Assembly (NCBI GenBank): GCA_029245865.1
Contig: JAQWOM010000023.1
Span: 62,001 to 126,000, forward strand
DNA length: 64,000 bases
Source: Planctomycetota bacterium
GTDB taxonomy: Bacteria > Planctomycetota > B15-G4
Reading direction: 5' to 3'
A model generated the notes under the pieces. It was not told the DNA's origin, made no database searches, and worked only from the letters and a program-made list of their open reading frames with translations. A program made the translations under genes and the position numbers. Each line of letters starts with the position of its first letter. Position 1 is the first letter of the stretch. Positions 25,119 through 33,709 of this stretch are shown piece by piece.

Positions 25119-26454
25119 CACCAGCTCCCATAATCACACAGACATCACCGGGGCGTAACAGGCCTGCAACCACCTCATCTGCTACAGCAGCAGGGCCAAT
25201 CGACTTCACGCGGCCCTCTGACAAGAAAACGAGCTCTCGGCACAGTCCCTCTGCATTTTCGGGATGGGTATCCCGGGCCACAAAGATATCGCACAAAGCC
25301 ACTTCATCGAAGCCCCGCAGTGCCGCCACGAAATCCGGCAAGAAGTCCGAGGTGCGGCTGACCTGGTGCGGCTGAAAAACGGCCACGAGCCTTCGACCAC
25401 CAAAGCGGGCGCGCAGTGCGCGAGCAGCTGCCTCAAGGGCCTCCGGGTGATGCGCAAAATCATCGATGATGCGCACACCCTGCTTTTTCGCGTCGACACC
25501 AAACGCCTGGCTTTCGCCGAGATCCTCAAGCCGCCGCTCAACTCCCTGAAACGTTGCCAGGGCAGGCAACATCTCGCTCAGTGGCACCCCGACAGCACCG
25601 GCAGCCACCAGAGCCGTCCGCATGTGATCGACGTTATGACGCCCGAGAAGCCCCAGTCGAAACGGATGGTCCCCTTCTTCGCTTCCCAGGACCCCCGAAT
25701 AGCCCTGCTCATCCTCTTCAAGGGAAAGAACTGGCAACACGTCGTCGACACGCTTCACGGACACGCCGGGCACACTCCAGGCCTCCGGGACATCCGGACC
25801 CAGCACGAGACATCCCTCGGCATGCACGGCAGAGGCAAAGCGATGGAAGGCGCGCTCAACGCCCGCGCGATCCCCGAAGCAATCGAGATGGTCGGGTGAG
25901 ATCCCGGTGATGAGAGCGATTTCATAGGTGAGATTGAGGAAGGAGTGATCGTACTCACACGCCTCCACACACAGCAGGTCCGAGGAGCCTGCTCCCCAGG
26001 CCCCCATACCCACAGGGCGCCCGCCTACGATCCAGGACGGGTCCCGACCGGCTGCAGACAGCACGCAGGCAAGCAGCGCCGTCACGCTCGTCTTTCCGTG
26101 AGTTCCCGCCACGGCGAGGCCCCGTTTCTGCTGCATCAGTTGCCCAAGAGCCTCGCTGTACTTGAGAACCGGGATCCCCCGTCTCTGAGCATCGAGAACC
26201 TCTGGATCGTCCGTCGGCACGGCTGCTGAGCGGATCAGCAGGCTCGCATCACGCATACGCTCCAGGGCGCTGCCGCGTCCCACAACCACCCCTGCAGCCG
26301 TCAACTCTGCCCGAGGCTCCGTACGGTCCGAGCCTGTCATGCGGTGGCCTCGAGCAGCCAGCAAACATGCCAGCGGCAGCAGTCCTCCTCCGTTGACGCC
26401 CACGCAATGAATTCGCTCCGGGAGTGCGCCCTCGAGATCCATGGTAGATGTCAC
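25069..26454 (-). CDS. murC: UDP-N-acetylmuramate--L-alanine ligase MurC
   Basis: MurC adds L-alanine to UDP-MurNAc using ATP. The 461-residue length is typical. Visible are an N-terminal Rossmann element (IHCVGVNGGGLLPLA), the ATP P-loop VAGTHGKTSVTALLACVL, a central CVEACEYDHSFLNL, the HNVDHMRTALVAAGAVGV ligand-binding region, and DDFAHHPEALEA followed by FQPHQVSRT in the C-terminal domain. The canonical IGIGGxGMSG start is altered to VGVNGGGLLP. It overlaps murG by ATGA (26451-26454) and murB by 50 nt. Confidence 0.95.
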   Translation of the reverse strand: MTSTMDLEGALPERIHCVGVNGGGLLPLACLLAARGHRMTGSDRTEPRAELTAAGVVVGRGSALERMRDASLLIRSAAVPTDDPEVLDAQRRGIPVLKYSEALGQLMQQKRGLAVAGTHGKTSVTALLACVLSAAGRDPSWIVGGRPVGMGAWGAGSSDLLCVEACEYDHSFLNLTYEIALITGISPDHLDCFGDRAGVERAFHRFASAVHAEGCLVLGPDVPEAWSVPGVSVKRVDDVLPVLSLEEDEQGYSGVLGSEEGDHPFRLGLLGRHNVDHMRTALVAAGAVGVPLSEMLPALATFQGVERRLEDLGESQAFGVDAKKQGVRIIDDFAHHPEALEAAARALRARFGGRRLVAVFQPHQVSRTSDFLPDFVAALRGFDEVALCDIFVARDTHPENAEGLCRELVFLSEGRVKSIGPAAVADEVVAGLLRPGDVCVIMGAGDVDGLARRLAGRAARS

Positions 26455-27548
26455 GCGTTGAGGTGGGCTGCAAGCCCCACCACTTCGGCAACGATTCGGG
26501 CGGCCTCGGGTCGCGCCGACTCTCGGGCGCGCTCTGCCATCTCTGGGAGGTGATCCAACATGCCCGACAAAAGAGGCGCGGCAGTCCGCACGCCTGCGGG
26601 ATCTCCTTGCCCGATCATCACCGCGGCACCGGCATCCACCAACGGCTGTGCGTTCCAGGCTTGGTGCTGATCAGCATGGTGTGGATAGGGAATCAACAGA
26701 GCAGGCGTCGCCGTGCTCGCCAGTTCAGCAACGGTCCCCGCCCCAGACCGGCACACCGCCACATCGGCCAAGCTCCAGGCAGCTGCCATGTCAGAAACGA
26801 AGGGTTGCGTCACCACGGGAACCTTCGCGGATACGGATTCGGCGGAAAAGGCCACGGGGCCAGAAGAGCATGTTCCGACACCTTCGTGCCCGGTGACATG
26901 AAGAATCTGCCATGGTTCGTCCCTCTCCGCGAGAACAGCTCGCAGTGCAGGCACAAGCAGATTCAGATCTCGAGCACCTTGACTTCCCCCGGTCACCAGC
27001 AAGGTGCGACACGAGGCAGCGAGCCCAAAAGACTCGGCAGCCTCTTCACGCGTCGTTGTTCGTAATCCCGGAGTCGGGATGCCTGTCACGCGAGTCGTCC
27101 GTCGGCCCTGAGGCATGCCTGGTCCATCCGTTGCCAGACAAGCGTGGTCGACCCGTCGCCCCAAAAGACGCTGCACCTTGCCCGGGCGCGCGTTCGACTC
27201 GATCAACACGGTGGGACGCTGCCCGAGCCCAGACCAGACCGTCGGCAGCGCAACCCAGCCACCAAGCACAACGACCACATCCGGATCGAAAGCACCCAGT
27301 TCGCGCCGCAAGGCTCTGGTTGCCCTCCACCAGACCCCCATGCGGTGAATCCGGGGGCGTCCTCCATCCCCGTTCCCTCCGAAGAGCGAACGAGACGCGA
27401 AACCGCGGGGTTCGAGCATGGCGTGCTCGACCGTCCGCCCGGCCACAAGAAAAAGCGATTCATGCCCTTCTTGCCGAAGCACTTCTGCAACGCCGATTCC
27501 GGGAGCGAGGTGCCCGCCGGAGCCGCCGCCGACAAACGCAACCTTCAC
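26451..27548 (-). CDS. murG: Lipid II synthase (GlcNAc transferase) MurG
   Basis: MurG is a GT28 transferase adding GlcNAc to lipid I at the inner face of the membrane. The start is GTG 27548, just before VAFVGGGSGGHLAPG, the glycine-rich acceptor loop. Further motifs are VVLGGWVALP, LIESNARPGKVQRLL, LLVTGGSQGARDLN and the donor-site CRSGAGTVAELA. The product has 365 residues. The longer open frame upstream adds residues without family similarity. It follows the LysM gene after 123 nt and overlaps murC by ATGA. Confidence 0.94.
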   Translation of the reverse strand: MKVAFVGGGSGGHLAPGIGVAEVLRQEGHESLFLVAGRTVEHAMLEPRGFASRSLFGGNGDGGRPRIHRMGVWWRATRALRRELGAFDPDVVVVLGGWVALPTVWSGLGQRPTVLIESNARPGKVQRLLGRRVDHACLATDGPGMPQGRRTTRVTGIPTPGLRTTTREEAAESFGLAASCRTLLVTGGSQGARDLNLLVPALRAVLAERDEPWQILHVTGHEGVGTCSSGPVAFSAESVSAKVPVVTQPFVSDMAAAWSLADVAVCRSGAGTVAELASTATPALLIPYPHHADQHQAWNAQPLVDAGAAVMIGQGDPAGVRTAAPLLSGMLDHLPEMAERARESARPEAARIVAEVVGLAAHLNA

Positions 27549-27671
27549 GAATGGAATCTCGACAAGGCGCCGAGCCCACGCAACGCTTCTGGCAGCCCAG
27601 GAGCCATCACAACCACATGAAGCCACTCGCTCATGCTCATGGGATGCATGGCATTCGCCAAGCCAGAGGTA

Positions 27672-28490
27672 TCACGGGATCGTGAGTTCCATACCAATCT
27701 TCAAGTCGTGAGGGCTCTTGAGGATGTTCTTGTTGGCTGCGTAGAGATCATCGACACGCTTGGCGCTGCCCAGCATCTGCTGGGCAATCTGCCCCAGCGT
27801 GTCACCTTTCTTGACGACGTAAACGCGAGGACCCCGCGCGACTCCGTTGCCCTGAGTCTGAACTCTTTTGCTGGCGGAAGACGCCGTCTTAGTGGTGACA
27901 GCGTTTGTATGGTTCTCGACCGTCTTGGGTGCCGTGTATTTCTTGGACGGCACAGCGCTTGCCACGAGCACCTCATCGCCCGGGCGCATCTTCTCCGGCA
28001 CGAGAGTTGGATTCAGGCGCAAGATCTCCGTCCAGCGAGAGGTCGTCCCGTAATAAACCTTGGAGACATCCATCAGCGTCTCCCCCTTGCGCACGACGTG
28101 AACGATCTGACCGCCTTCACCGCCTCCACCGAGTGAGGAACGCTCTCCCGGATAGCGCAGCGGTGGCTCTGCAAACTCAAAGGCACCTGCACCATCCGCG
28201 GGTGAGCGAACGCGATACCGAGCCGCCTTCTCGCCCTTGGCAGCCGCGGGGCGAGTTTTCGCGAGAGCAGAACCGGCGGTCGTCATCGACAACGACTGGA
28301 CCTGATTCAAAAGGCTTTGCCGCGCACCTGTCCCCTCGGAGGCCACGTCGGCTGCGGAGCGGATAATCACTGACTTCCCCCCGCTGGGAACGGCCTCCGG
28401 CTCGGAATCCGGCCCGCTGAAGACGATGAGCGCCAAGACGCCCATGACAAAGACAAGCGCAAACGCGCCGTATTTTTCTACGTCTGTCAT
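27672..28490 (-). CDS. Membrane-anchored protein with two LysM domains
   Basis: The 272-residue product has an N-terminal membrane anchor (residues 8-25, FALVFVMGVLALIVF) and a disordered linker. LysM domains lie at about 130-178 (VVRKGETLMDVSKVYYG) and 222-271 (VYVVKKGDTLGQIAQQML). LysM binds GlcNAc-containing peptidoglycan, so the protein probably tethers membrane to wall. It is inserted between ftsW and murG, where many dcw clusters have no gene. It is coupled to ftsW by an ATGA overlap (28487-28490). That suggests a division or wall-synthesis accessory made in step with FtsW. No catalytic domain is seen. Confidence 0.85.
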   Translation of the reverse strand: MTDVEKYGAFALVFVMGVLALIVFSGPDSEPEAVPSGGKSVIIRSAADVASEGTGARQSLLNQVQSLSMTTAGSALAKTRPAAAKGEKAARYRVRSPADGAGAFEFAEPPLRYPGERSSLGGGGEGGQIVHVVRKGETLMDVSKVYYGTTSRWTEILRLNPTLVPEKMRPGDEVLVASAVPSKKYTAPKTVENHTNAVTTKTASSASKRVQTQGNGVARGPRVYVVKKGDTLGQIAQQMLGSAKRVDDLYAANKNILKSPHDLKIGMELTIP

Positions 28491-29674
28491 TTGATGACTC
28501 CCTGCGAATCGCGCCGGGCTCTCCCGGGGACTGATTGAGATGAACCGGACGAAGTGTGCGCTCCAGGGACTGGATCTTCCTCCGGCCAGCGAGCCAAACC
28601 AAGAAACAATCCGAGAGAGATTGAGAGCATGAGCAGCGATGTACCTCCAGCGCTCACAAAGGGCAGGGGCAATCCCTTGGGAGGGGCCACTGCCGTCACA
28701 ACAGCCATGTTCAACAAGGCCTGGACGGCCACCTGGAAGAGCAGCCCTGCCCCGACCACGACCGCAAAGCGCGTCCGCATCCCGAGTAGAAGACGTACGC
28801 CATGCCAGAGCAACAAGCCGTAGAGCGCCACGAGGCCGAGGACTCCCAGCAACCCCAGTTCCTCGCCGACAACTGACAAGATGAAGTCATTTTCAGCTTC
28901 CGGGACATAGCCCCACTTGCCCAGGCCCGCGCCGAGACCGACGCCCGTCCAGCCCCCCCGGCCGAGAGCAGTCAAGCTCTGCCAGACCTGGCTCCCCACC
29001 TCGGGTTCGCTGAAACTTGAGAAGCGGCGGCTCACATGAGCGAACTGCTCCCAGCCATAGAGCAGTGAAGTTCCGACCGCCGCCAGAAAGCTGATCACGA
29101 GATGCTTCGGCCGAGCTCCTCCAACCCACATCACCAGGACCCCCATGAACAACAGGTAGACCGTCGAACCAAAATCGGGCTCGAGCAAGACCAGCACTGC
29201 GGGAATGCCCGCCAGAGCAAAAGGGATCACGACTCCAGTCCGAATCGTCTCCATGGAGTTCTTTTTCAATGCAGCCCATGCACCGATCACAAGCACAACA
29301 GCCACTCGGGCGAATTCCGAGGGCTGGAAGTTTGTCACGCCCAGGTCCAGCCAACGCTGAGCTCCCTTGACCGTCACTCCCGTGATCAGCACGAGCACCA
29401 ACAAGGCGATGGCAAGCAGCCAAGCTGGCACGGCACTCAAGTACAGTCGGCGAGGTCTGATGCGGCTGGCCAGAACAAGAGCCGCCAGCGCCACGCCAAC
29501 CTTCAACAGGTGTGAGCGAAGCATGACAAGATGTGCCCCGCGCTCGAATTCCTGAACCGTAGACGCCGAGGCCACCATCGCGATGCCAACACCCATGAGT
29601 CCTAATATGGCAACGACCAACCAACGGCTGCTCGACGCCATCGACTCCTGGGACGTGTAGCTCAGAGTCTCCAT
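28487..29674 (-). CDS. ftsW: Septal peptidoglycan polymerase FtsW (SEDS family)
   Basis: FtsW polymerises lipid II at the division site together with FtsI. The 395-residue product has about ten membrane segments. It shows SEDS motifs: VKGAQRWLDLGVTNFQPSEFARVAVVL in two adjoining pieces, LLEPDFGSTVYL, AENDFILSVVGEELG and PLPFVSAGGTSLL. It starts 3 nt after the mraY stop, where murD would be expected. Whether it is FtsW or RodA is settled by its place among dcw genes next to ftsI. Confidence 0.93.
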   Translation of the reverse strand: METLSYTSQESMASSSRWLVVAILGLMGVGIAMVASASTVQEFERGAHLVMLRSHLLKVGVALAALVLASRIRPRRLYLSAVPAWLLAIALLVLVLITGVTVKGAQRWLDLGVTNFQPSEFARVAVVLVIGAWAALKKNSMETIRTGVVIPFALAGIPAVLVLLEPDFGSTVYLLFMGVLVMWVGGARPKHLVISFLAAVGTSLLYGWEQFAHVSRRFSSFSEPEVGSQVWQSLTALGRGGWTGVGLGAGLGKWGYVPEAENDFILSVVGEELGLLGVLGLVALYGLLLWHGVRLLLGMRTRFAVVVGAGLLFQVAVQALLNMAVVTAVAPPKGLPLPFVSAGGTSLLMLSISLGLFLGLARWPEEDPVPGAHTSSGSSQSVPGRARRDSQGVIK

Positions 29675-29677
29675 GGA

Positions 29678-30793
29678 TCAGTCCACGGCAAGACTTGCGA
29701 GACCTGCTGCGGCACAGAGCACTGCCATGATCCAGAAACGCACCACGATGCGCGTTTCCGGAATACCCTTGAACTGCAAGTGATGGTGAAAGGGCGCACA
29801 CAAAAAGACGCGCTTCCCGCCCGTGAACTTGTAGGTGCCAACCTGCAAAATCACGGACAGCGCCTCCCACACAAACACACCGCCGATAATGAACAAGGCG
29901 AGCTCAAGCTTCAGCACCACCGCCACATAACCCAGCAGGCTTCCGAGCGGAAGGGACCCGGTGTCCCCCATGTAAACCAGTGCGGGAGGTGCGTTAAACC
30001 AGAGGAAACCCAGGGTGGCTCCGACCATAGACGTGCAAAAGACCGTCATCTCTTGACTGCGCGGCACATAAAGAAGGTCGAGTTCAAGAGATTCTGCGCG
30101 CCCCACGGCCACGGCCAACACAGCCATGGCCAGGGCAGCCACGATCAGTGAGCCCGGGGCGAGCCCGTCCATGCCGTCCGTGAGATTCACGGCGTTGCTC
30201 GTGCCTGTCACCACAATCATCACGAGCAACATGAACGGCAAGCCGCCCATCCCGGAAAGGTCGATCCACGCCCCTCCGGTGAACGGAATGTGTAACCCCA
30301 GCAACTCAGGCAGTCCCTGCGCCTGAAAAATCCGCGTGATCACGAACGCAAGGCTTCCGGCCACCAGGGCTTGAAGCGCGTACTTACTTGCTGCCTGCAG
30401 GCCCTTGCGCCCTGGATGCGTCAGCTTGATCCAGTCATCGATAAAGCCAATGAAGCCATAACCCAGCGTCGAGAGAATCGCGAGCATCACGTAGGAGTTG
30501 GTGAGATCTCCAAACATCAACCCTGACACGAGCACGGCCAAAACGATCATCAGTCCGCCCATGGTGGGCGTCGGTTGCTTCTGGCGATTGATCTCGTTGA
30601 GCGTCTCGCTCTCGGTGTGCACCTGATCCTCGATGTAGCGCTTCATCTGCAGCGCGCGAATCAAACGTGGACCGATGAGAAGGGCGACGACAAAAGCGAG
30701 CACGGCCGCCAGCCCTGCTCGAACCGCAAGTGAGCCGAGTTGCCCGAACGGCTCCCAAAGCGACTGCAGCTCGTCGAGGAAATGCAGGATCAT
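29678..30793 (-). CDS. mraY: Phospho-MurNAc-pentapeptide transferase MraY
   Basis: MraY makes lipid I from UDP-MurNAc-pentapeptide and undecaprenyl phosphate. The 371-residue protein has ten predicted membrane segments and the key cytoplasmic motifs: PTMGG, FIDDWIK (Asp pair), NAVNLTDGMDGLA, MGDTGSLPLG and the histidine motif APFHHHLQFKG. It overlaps murF by ATGA (30790-30793). Confidence 0.97.
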   Translation of the reverse strand: MILHFLDELQSLWEPFGQLGSLAVRAGLAAVLAFVVALLIGPRLIRALQMKRYIEDQVHTESETLNEINRQKQPTPTMGGLMIVLAVLVSGLMFGDLTNSYVMLAILSTLGYGFIGFIDDWIKLTHPGRKGLQAASKYALQALVAGSLAFVITRIFQAQGLPELLGLHIPFTGGAWIDLSGMGGLPFMLLVMIVVTGTSNAVNLTDGMDGLAPGSLIVAALAMAVLAVAVGRAESLELDLLYVPRSQEMTVFCTSMVGATLGFLWFNAPPALVYMGDTGSLPLGSLLGYVAVVLKLELALFIIGGVFVWEALSVILQVGTYKFTGGKRVFLCAPFHHHLQFKGIPETRIVVRFWIMAVLCAAAGLASLAVD

Positions 30794-32175
30794 GAGACCG
30801 CCGTCGCCTCAGAGTCGAGGTTTTGAATCAGTGTGTCGAGTGCCATGCCGCGCGAGCCCTTCACGAGCACCACATCGCCCGGGACCAGTTGCCGTTCAAG
30901 CACTTCGGCAGCGCAGTCACGATCTGCGCATGCGACACAATTTTCAGGTGCAACCCCAGCGTCAATCGCTCCTCGCAAGAGATCTTCGGCAAAGCGGCCG
31001 ACGGTCACCAGCAATTCCGGCCGCGCGCCTGCCAGGGTTCGGCCTGCTGCACGGTGAATACCAGAGGCTTCACGCCCCAACTCGAGCATGTCGCCAACAA
31101 CGAAGACACGTCGCCCTCCCAGTCCAACCTCATCCAAGGTGGCAGCAGCTGCGGCCAGCGATCCAGGATTGGCGTTGTAACTGTCGTCGAGCACTGTGAG
31201 ACGCCCGAGCGTTCGAAGCTGCAATCGCCCGGGGGGTGGAGCAATGTCTGCCAGGGCGGCCGCAGCCTCGACTGGATCGACACCAGCCACTCCTGCGCAG
31301 GCCAGAGCTGCCAGAGCATTCAGCACCGAATGGCGACCCAGATGAGCCAGCTGAACAGCCCTGCCGTCGTTCACCCTGAAGTGGGTGCCATTGGCGGCAC
31401 ACCGCACATCCAGCGCATGGAGATCTGCCCGCGAATCGTGCCCGAAAGTGACCACCTCTCCCGGCGCACGATCACGCAAGGCCTCATAGTTGGCGTCATC
31501 TCGGTTCAGAATGGAGATCTTTCGGCCGGTCAATCCATCCAACAGCGCCCCCTTCTCCTGAAGGACTCCGTTCAGATCGCGCAAACCCTCCAGATGACCC
31601 GCATGCACATTCGTGATGATGGCGACCTCGGGCTCCACCAGCCCGGCCAATCGCTCGATCTCACCCGGCGCATTCGTTCCGACCTCAACCACAACGGCTC
31701 CGGTCGACGGCTGAATGTCTAGCAAGGTGATCGGCACCCCGATGTCATTGTTGAAGCTTGCACGCGACGACACCGTCTCTCGCTGACAAGCGAGGGCAGC
31801 AGACGTGAGATCTTTGGTCCCCGTCTTCCCGTTGGTCCCGGTCACAGCCACGACGAGAGGGTCTTTACCCAGGCGTGCACGCACACGAACTGCACGCCCA
31901 AGCCGACCAAAGGCTCGCAGCGTATCCGGTACGACGATCGCAGGCCCTAGATCGAGACCCTCCCGATGCACAAGAACTGCGGCGGCTCCCGACCGAAGGG
32001 CCTTGTCTGCAAACTCATGCCCGTCAAAACGATCACCTTCGAGACACACGAAGAGATCACCTGCACGAATTTGTCGGCTATCGGTCACCACACGCTGCAC
32101 GAGCAGATCGCCGTCGCCACCCACGCGACGGCCTTCCACCATGGTGCACAGGAAATCGAGGCTCAGAGGCTCCAC
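30790..32175 (-). CDS. murF: UDP-MurNAc-tripeptide--D-Ala-D-Ala ligase MurF
   Basis: MurF adds D-Ala-D-Ala to the UDP-MurNAc-tripeptide. The start is GTG 32175, with GAGGGAG a few bases upstream inside murE; the genes overlap by 13 nt. The 461-residue product shows VTDSRQIRAGDLFVCLEG, the P-loop VTGTNGKTGTKDL, NNDIGVPITLL, EVGTNAPGEI, and DDSYNANPGSLAAA. It is a standard member of the Mur ligase family. Confidence 0.95.
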   Translation of the reverse strand: MEPLSLDFLCTMVEGRRVGGDGDLLVQRVVTDSRQIRAGDLFVCLEGDRFDGHEFADKALRSGAAAVLVHREGLDLGPAIVVPDTLRAFGRLGRAVRVRARLGKDPLVVAVTGTNGKTGTKDLTSAALACQRETVSSRASFNNDIGVPITLLDIQPSTGAVVVEVGTNAPGEIERLAGLVEPEVAIITNVHAGHLEGLRDLNGVLQEKGALLDGLTGRKISILNRDDANYEALRDRAPGEVVTFGHDSRADLHALDVRCAANGTHFRVNDGRAVQLAHLGRHSVLNALAALACAGVAGVDPVEAAAALADIAPPPGRLQLRTLGRLTVLDDSYNANPGSLAAAAATLDEVGLGGRRVFVVGDMLELGREASGIHRAAGRTLAGARPELLVTVGRFAEDLLRGAIDAGVAPENCVACADRDCAAEVLERQLVPGDVVLVKGSRGMALDTLIQNLDSEATAVS

Positions 32176-33704
32176 AATGTCTCCCTCGTAATTTGACAGT
32201 CATCGAAATCCAGCACCTGATCGCCGATCACCTGCGTGGTCTCATGACCTTTTCCAGCGACGAGAACCACGTCCCCACCCCGCGCTGCAGCGCATGCTTG
32301 TGAAATAGCTTCCCGACGATCCACCAAAGCGTTCAACGTGCACTCAGCGCCCTCAGGAATGCCTGCGATGATCTCGTCGACAATCTGCTCCGGCGATTCA
32401 GACCGTGGATTGTCCGACGTCACATACACATCATCGGCCCACCGAGCGGCAGCGGCCCCCATCTGAGGGCGCTTGCCCGTGTCCCGGTCTCCACCACATC
32501 CAAAAACGACGGCCAGACGTCCCTTCGTCAACGGGCGCAACTGCGCCAGCACCTTCTCGAGGGCGTCAGGAGTGTGCGCATAGTCGACAAACACCCGAAA
32601 ATCCTGGCCACACTCCACGGCTTCGAGTCGCCCCGAAACCGGAGCCATGCTTGCCAGCCCCGTCCGGATGGCAGCCGCCGACACGCCGAGTGCGCAAGCC
32701 GCGCCGGCCGCAGCAAGCGCATTTGAAACGTTGTGCCGCCCCACCATGCGCATATCGATCGGAAGCACGAGCCTGCGCTCTTCATTTCGAGACTCACGCA
32801 CAAGGCGGAACGCGGAGCCTTCGGCATCAAGCCGGTCTATCTTCGCTCGGATGTGCGCGTCCTCAGCAAACCCAAAGCGAACCACAGAGGCTGCTGTGCG
32901 CTCCGCCAGCATCGGCGACAAATCATCATCAGCATTCAGCACAGCCGTCGCCTGATCTCCGAGTCCGTCGAAGAGGCGCGCCTTCGCATTTCCGTAAGAC
33001 GCCATGTCTCCGTGATAGTCCAGATGGTCTTGGCTCAGGTTCGTGAACACACCGACGTCAAAGTCCACACCATGCACGCGATGCTGCATGAGAGCATGAG
33101 AGCTCACCTCCATCACCGCAGCGGTCAAGTTCTCATCGACCATTTCAGCCAAGAGCCGGTGCACTTCAATGGCGTCAGGAGTCGTGTTGACGAGAGCCTG
33201 GTGACGGCCATCGACCCACGCCCCCAACGTGCCGACCATTCCGTTGCCAAGGCCGTCCATCGTGAGCATCGACCTCAGTATGCTGGCCACCGTGGTCTTG
33301 CCATTCGTGCCGGTGATGCCCACGACCTTCAATCGCCCGCTAGGGTGTCCAAAGAAAGTGTCGGCAACGATGGACTTCGCCAGCGGCACGTCAGGCACTC
33401 CGACAAAACCGATGTCTTCGGGCAACTCGGGTCGGCGTGCAGCCAGCACCGCCGTGGCCCCTCGACTCAAGGCCTCCTTCACGTGAGCCAAGCCGTCATG
33501 CCTGACACCAGGCGCCGCGATAAAGAGATCGCCCGGCCGCGTCGAGCGGCTGTCCGCAGAAAGGCCCGTCACGCGTGGGTCGGGTCCGCTCACCGCCACG
33601 TCCGAAAGGACGTTGTGGAGAGAGGCGCAGAGTCTTCCGAGTGGCAGGCGGTTCACACTGTGCTTCATTAGGCGACGTAGAATCGCCGAATCAAGTGTCC
33701 GCAC
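32163..33704 (-). CDS. murE: UDP-MurNAc-L-Ala-D-Glu--meso-diaminopimelate ligase MurE
   Basis: MurE adds the third stem-peptide residue. GTG 33704 follows the ftsI stop by 5 nt and has GAGGA about 9 nt upstream, giving 513 residues; ATG 33668 is an alternative. Motifs are SADSRSTRPGDLFIAAPG, GITGTNGKTTVASILRSML, TTPDAIEVHRLLAEM, VFTNLSQDHLDYHG and DYAHTPDALEKVL. The DNPR motif (TSDNPRSESPEQI) is the signature for meso-diaminopimelate rather than lysine, indicating Gram-negative-type peptidoglycan. Confidence 0.95.
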   Translation of the reverse strand: MRTLDSAILRRLMKHSVNRLPLGRLCASLHNVLSDVAVSGPDPRVTGLSADSRSTRPGDLFIAAPGVRHDGLAHVKEALSRGATAVLAARRPELPEDIGFVGVPDVPLAKSIVADTFFGHPSGRLKVVGITGTNGKTTVASILRSMLTMDGLGNGMVGTLGAWVDGRHQALVNTTPDAIEVHRLLAEMVDENLTAAVMEVSSHALMQHRVHGVDFDVGVFTNLSQDHLDYHGDMASYGNAKARLFDGLGDQATAVLNADDDLSPMLAERTAASVVRFGFAEDAHIRAKIDRLDAEGSAFRLVRESRNEERRLVLPIDMRMVGRHNVSNALAAAGAACALGVSAAAIRTGLASMAPVSGRLEAVECGQDFRVFVDYAHTPDALEKVLAQLRPLTKGRLAVVFGCGGDRDTGKRPQMGAAAARWADDVYVTSDNPRSESPEQIVDEIIAGIPEGAECTLNALVDRREAISQACAAARGGDVVLVAGKGHETTQVIGDQVLDFDDCQITRETLWSL

Positions 33705-33709
33705 CCTGC

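Noticed and set aside
28893-29870. 325-codon minus-strand ORF overlapping ftsW and mraY
   Set aside because: It is an alternative frame on the same strand as two confident genes.
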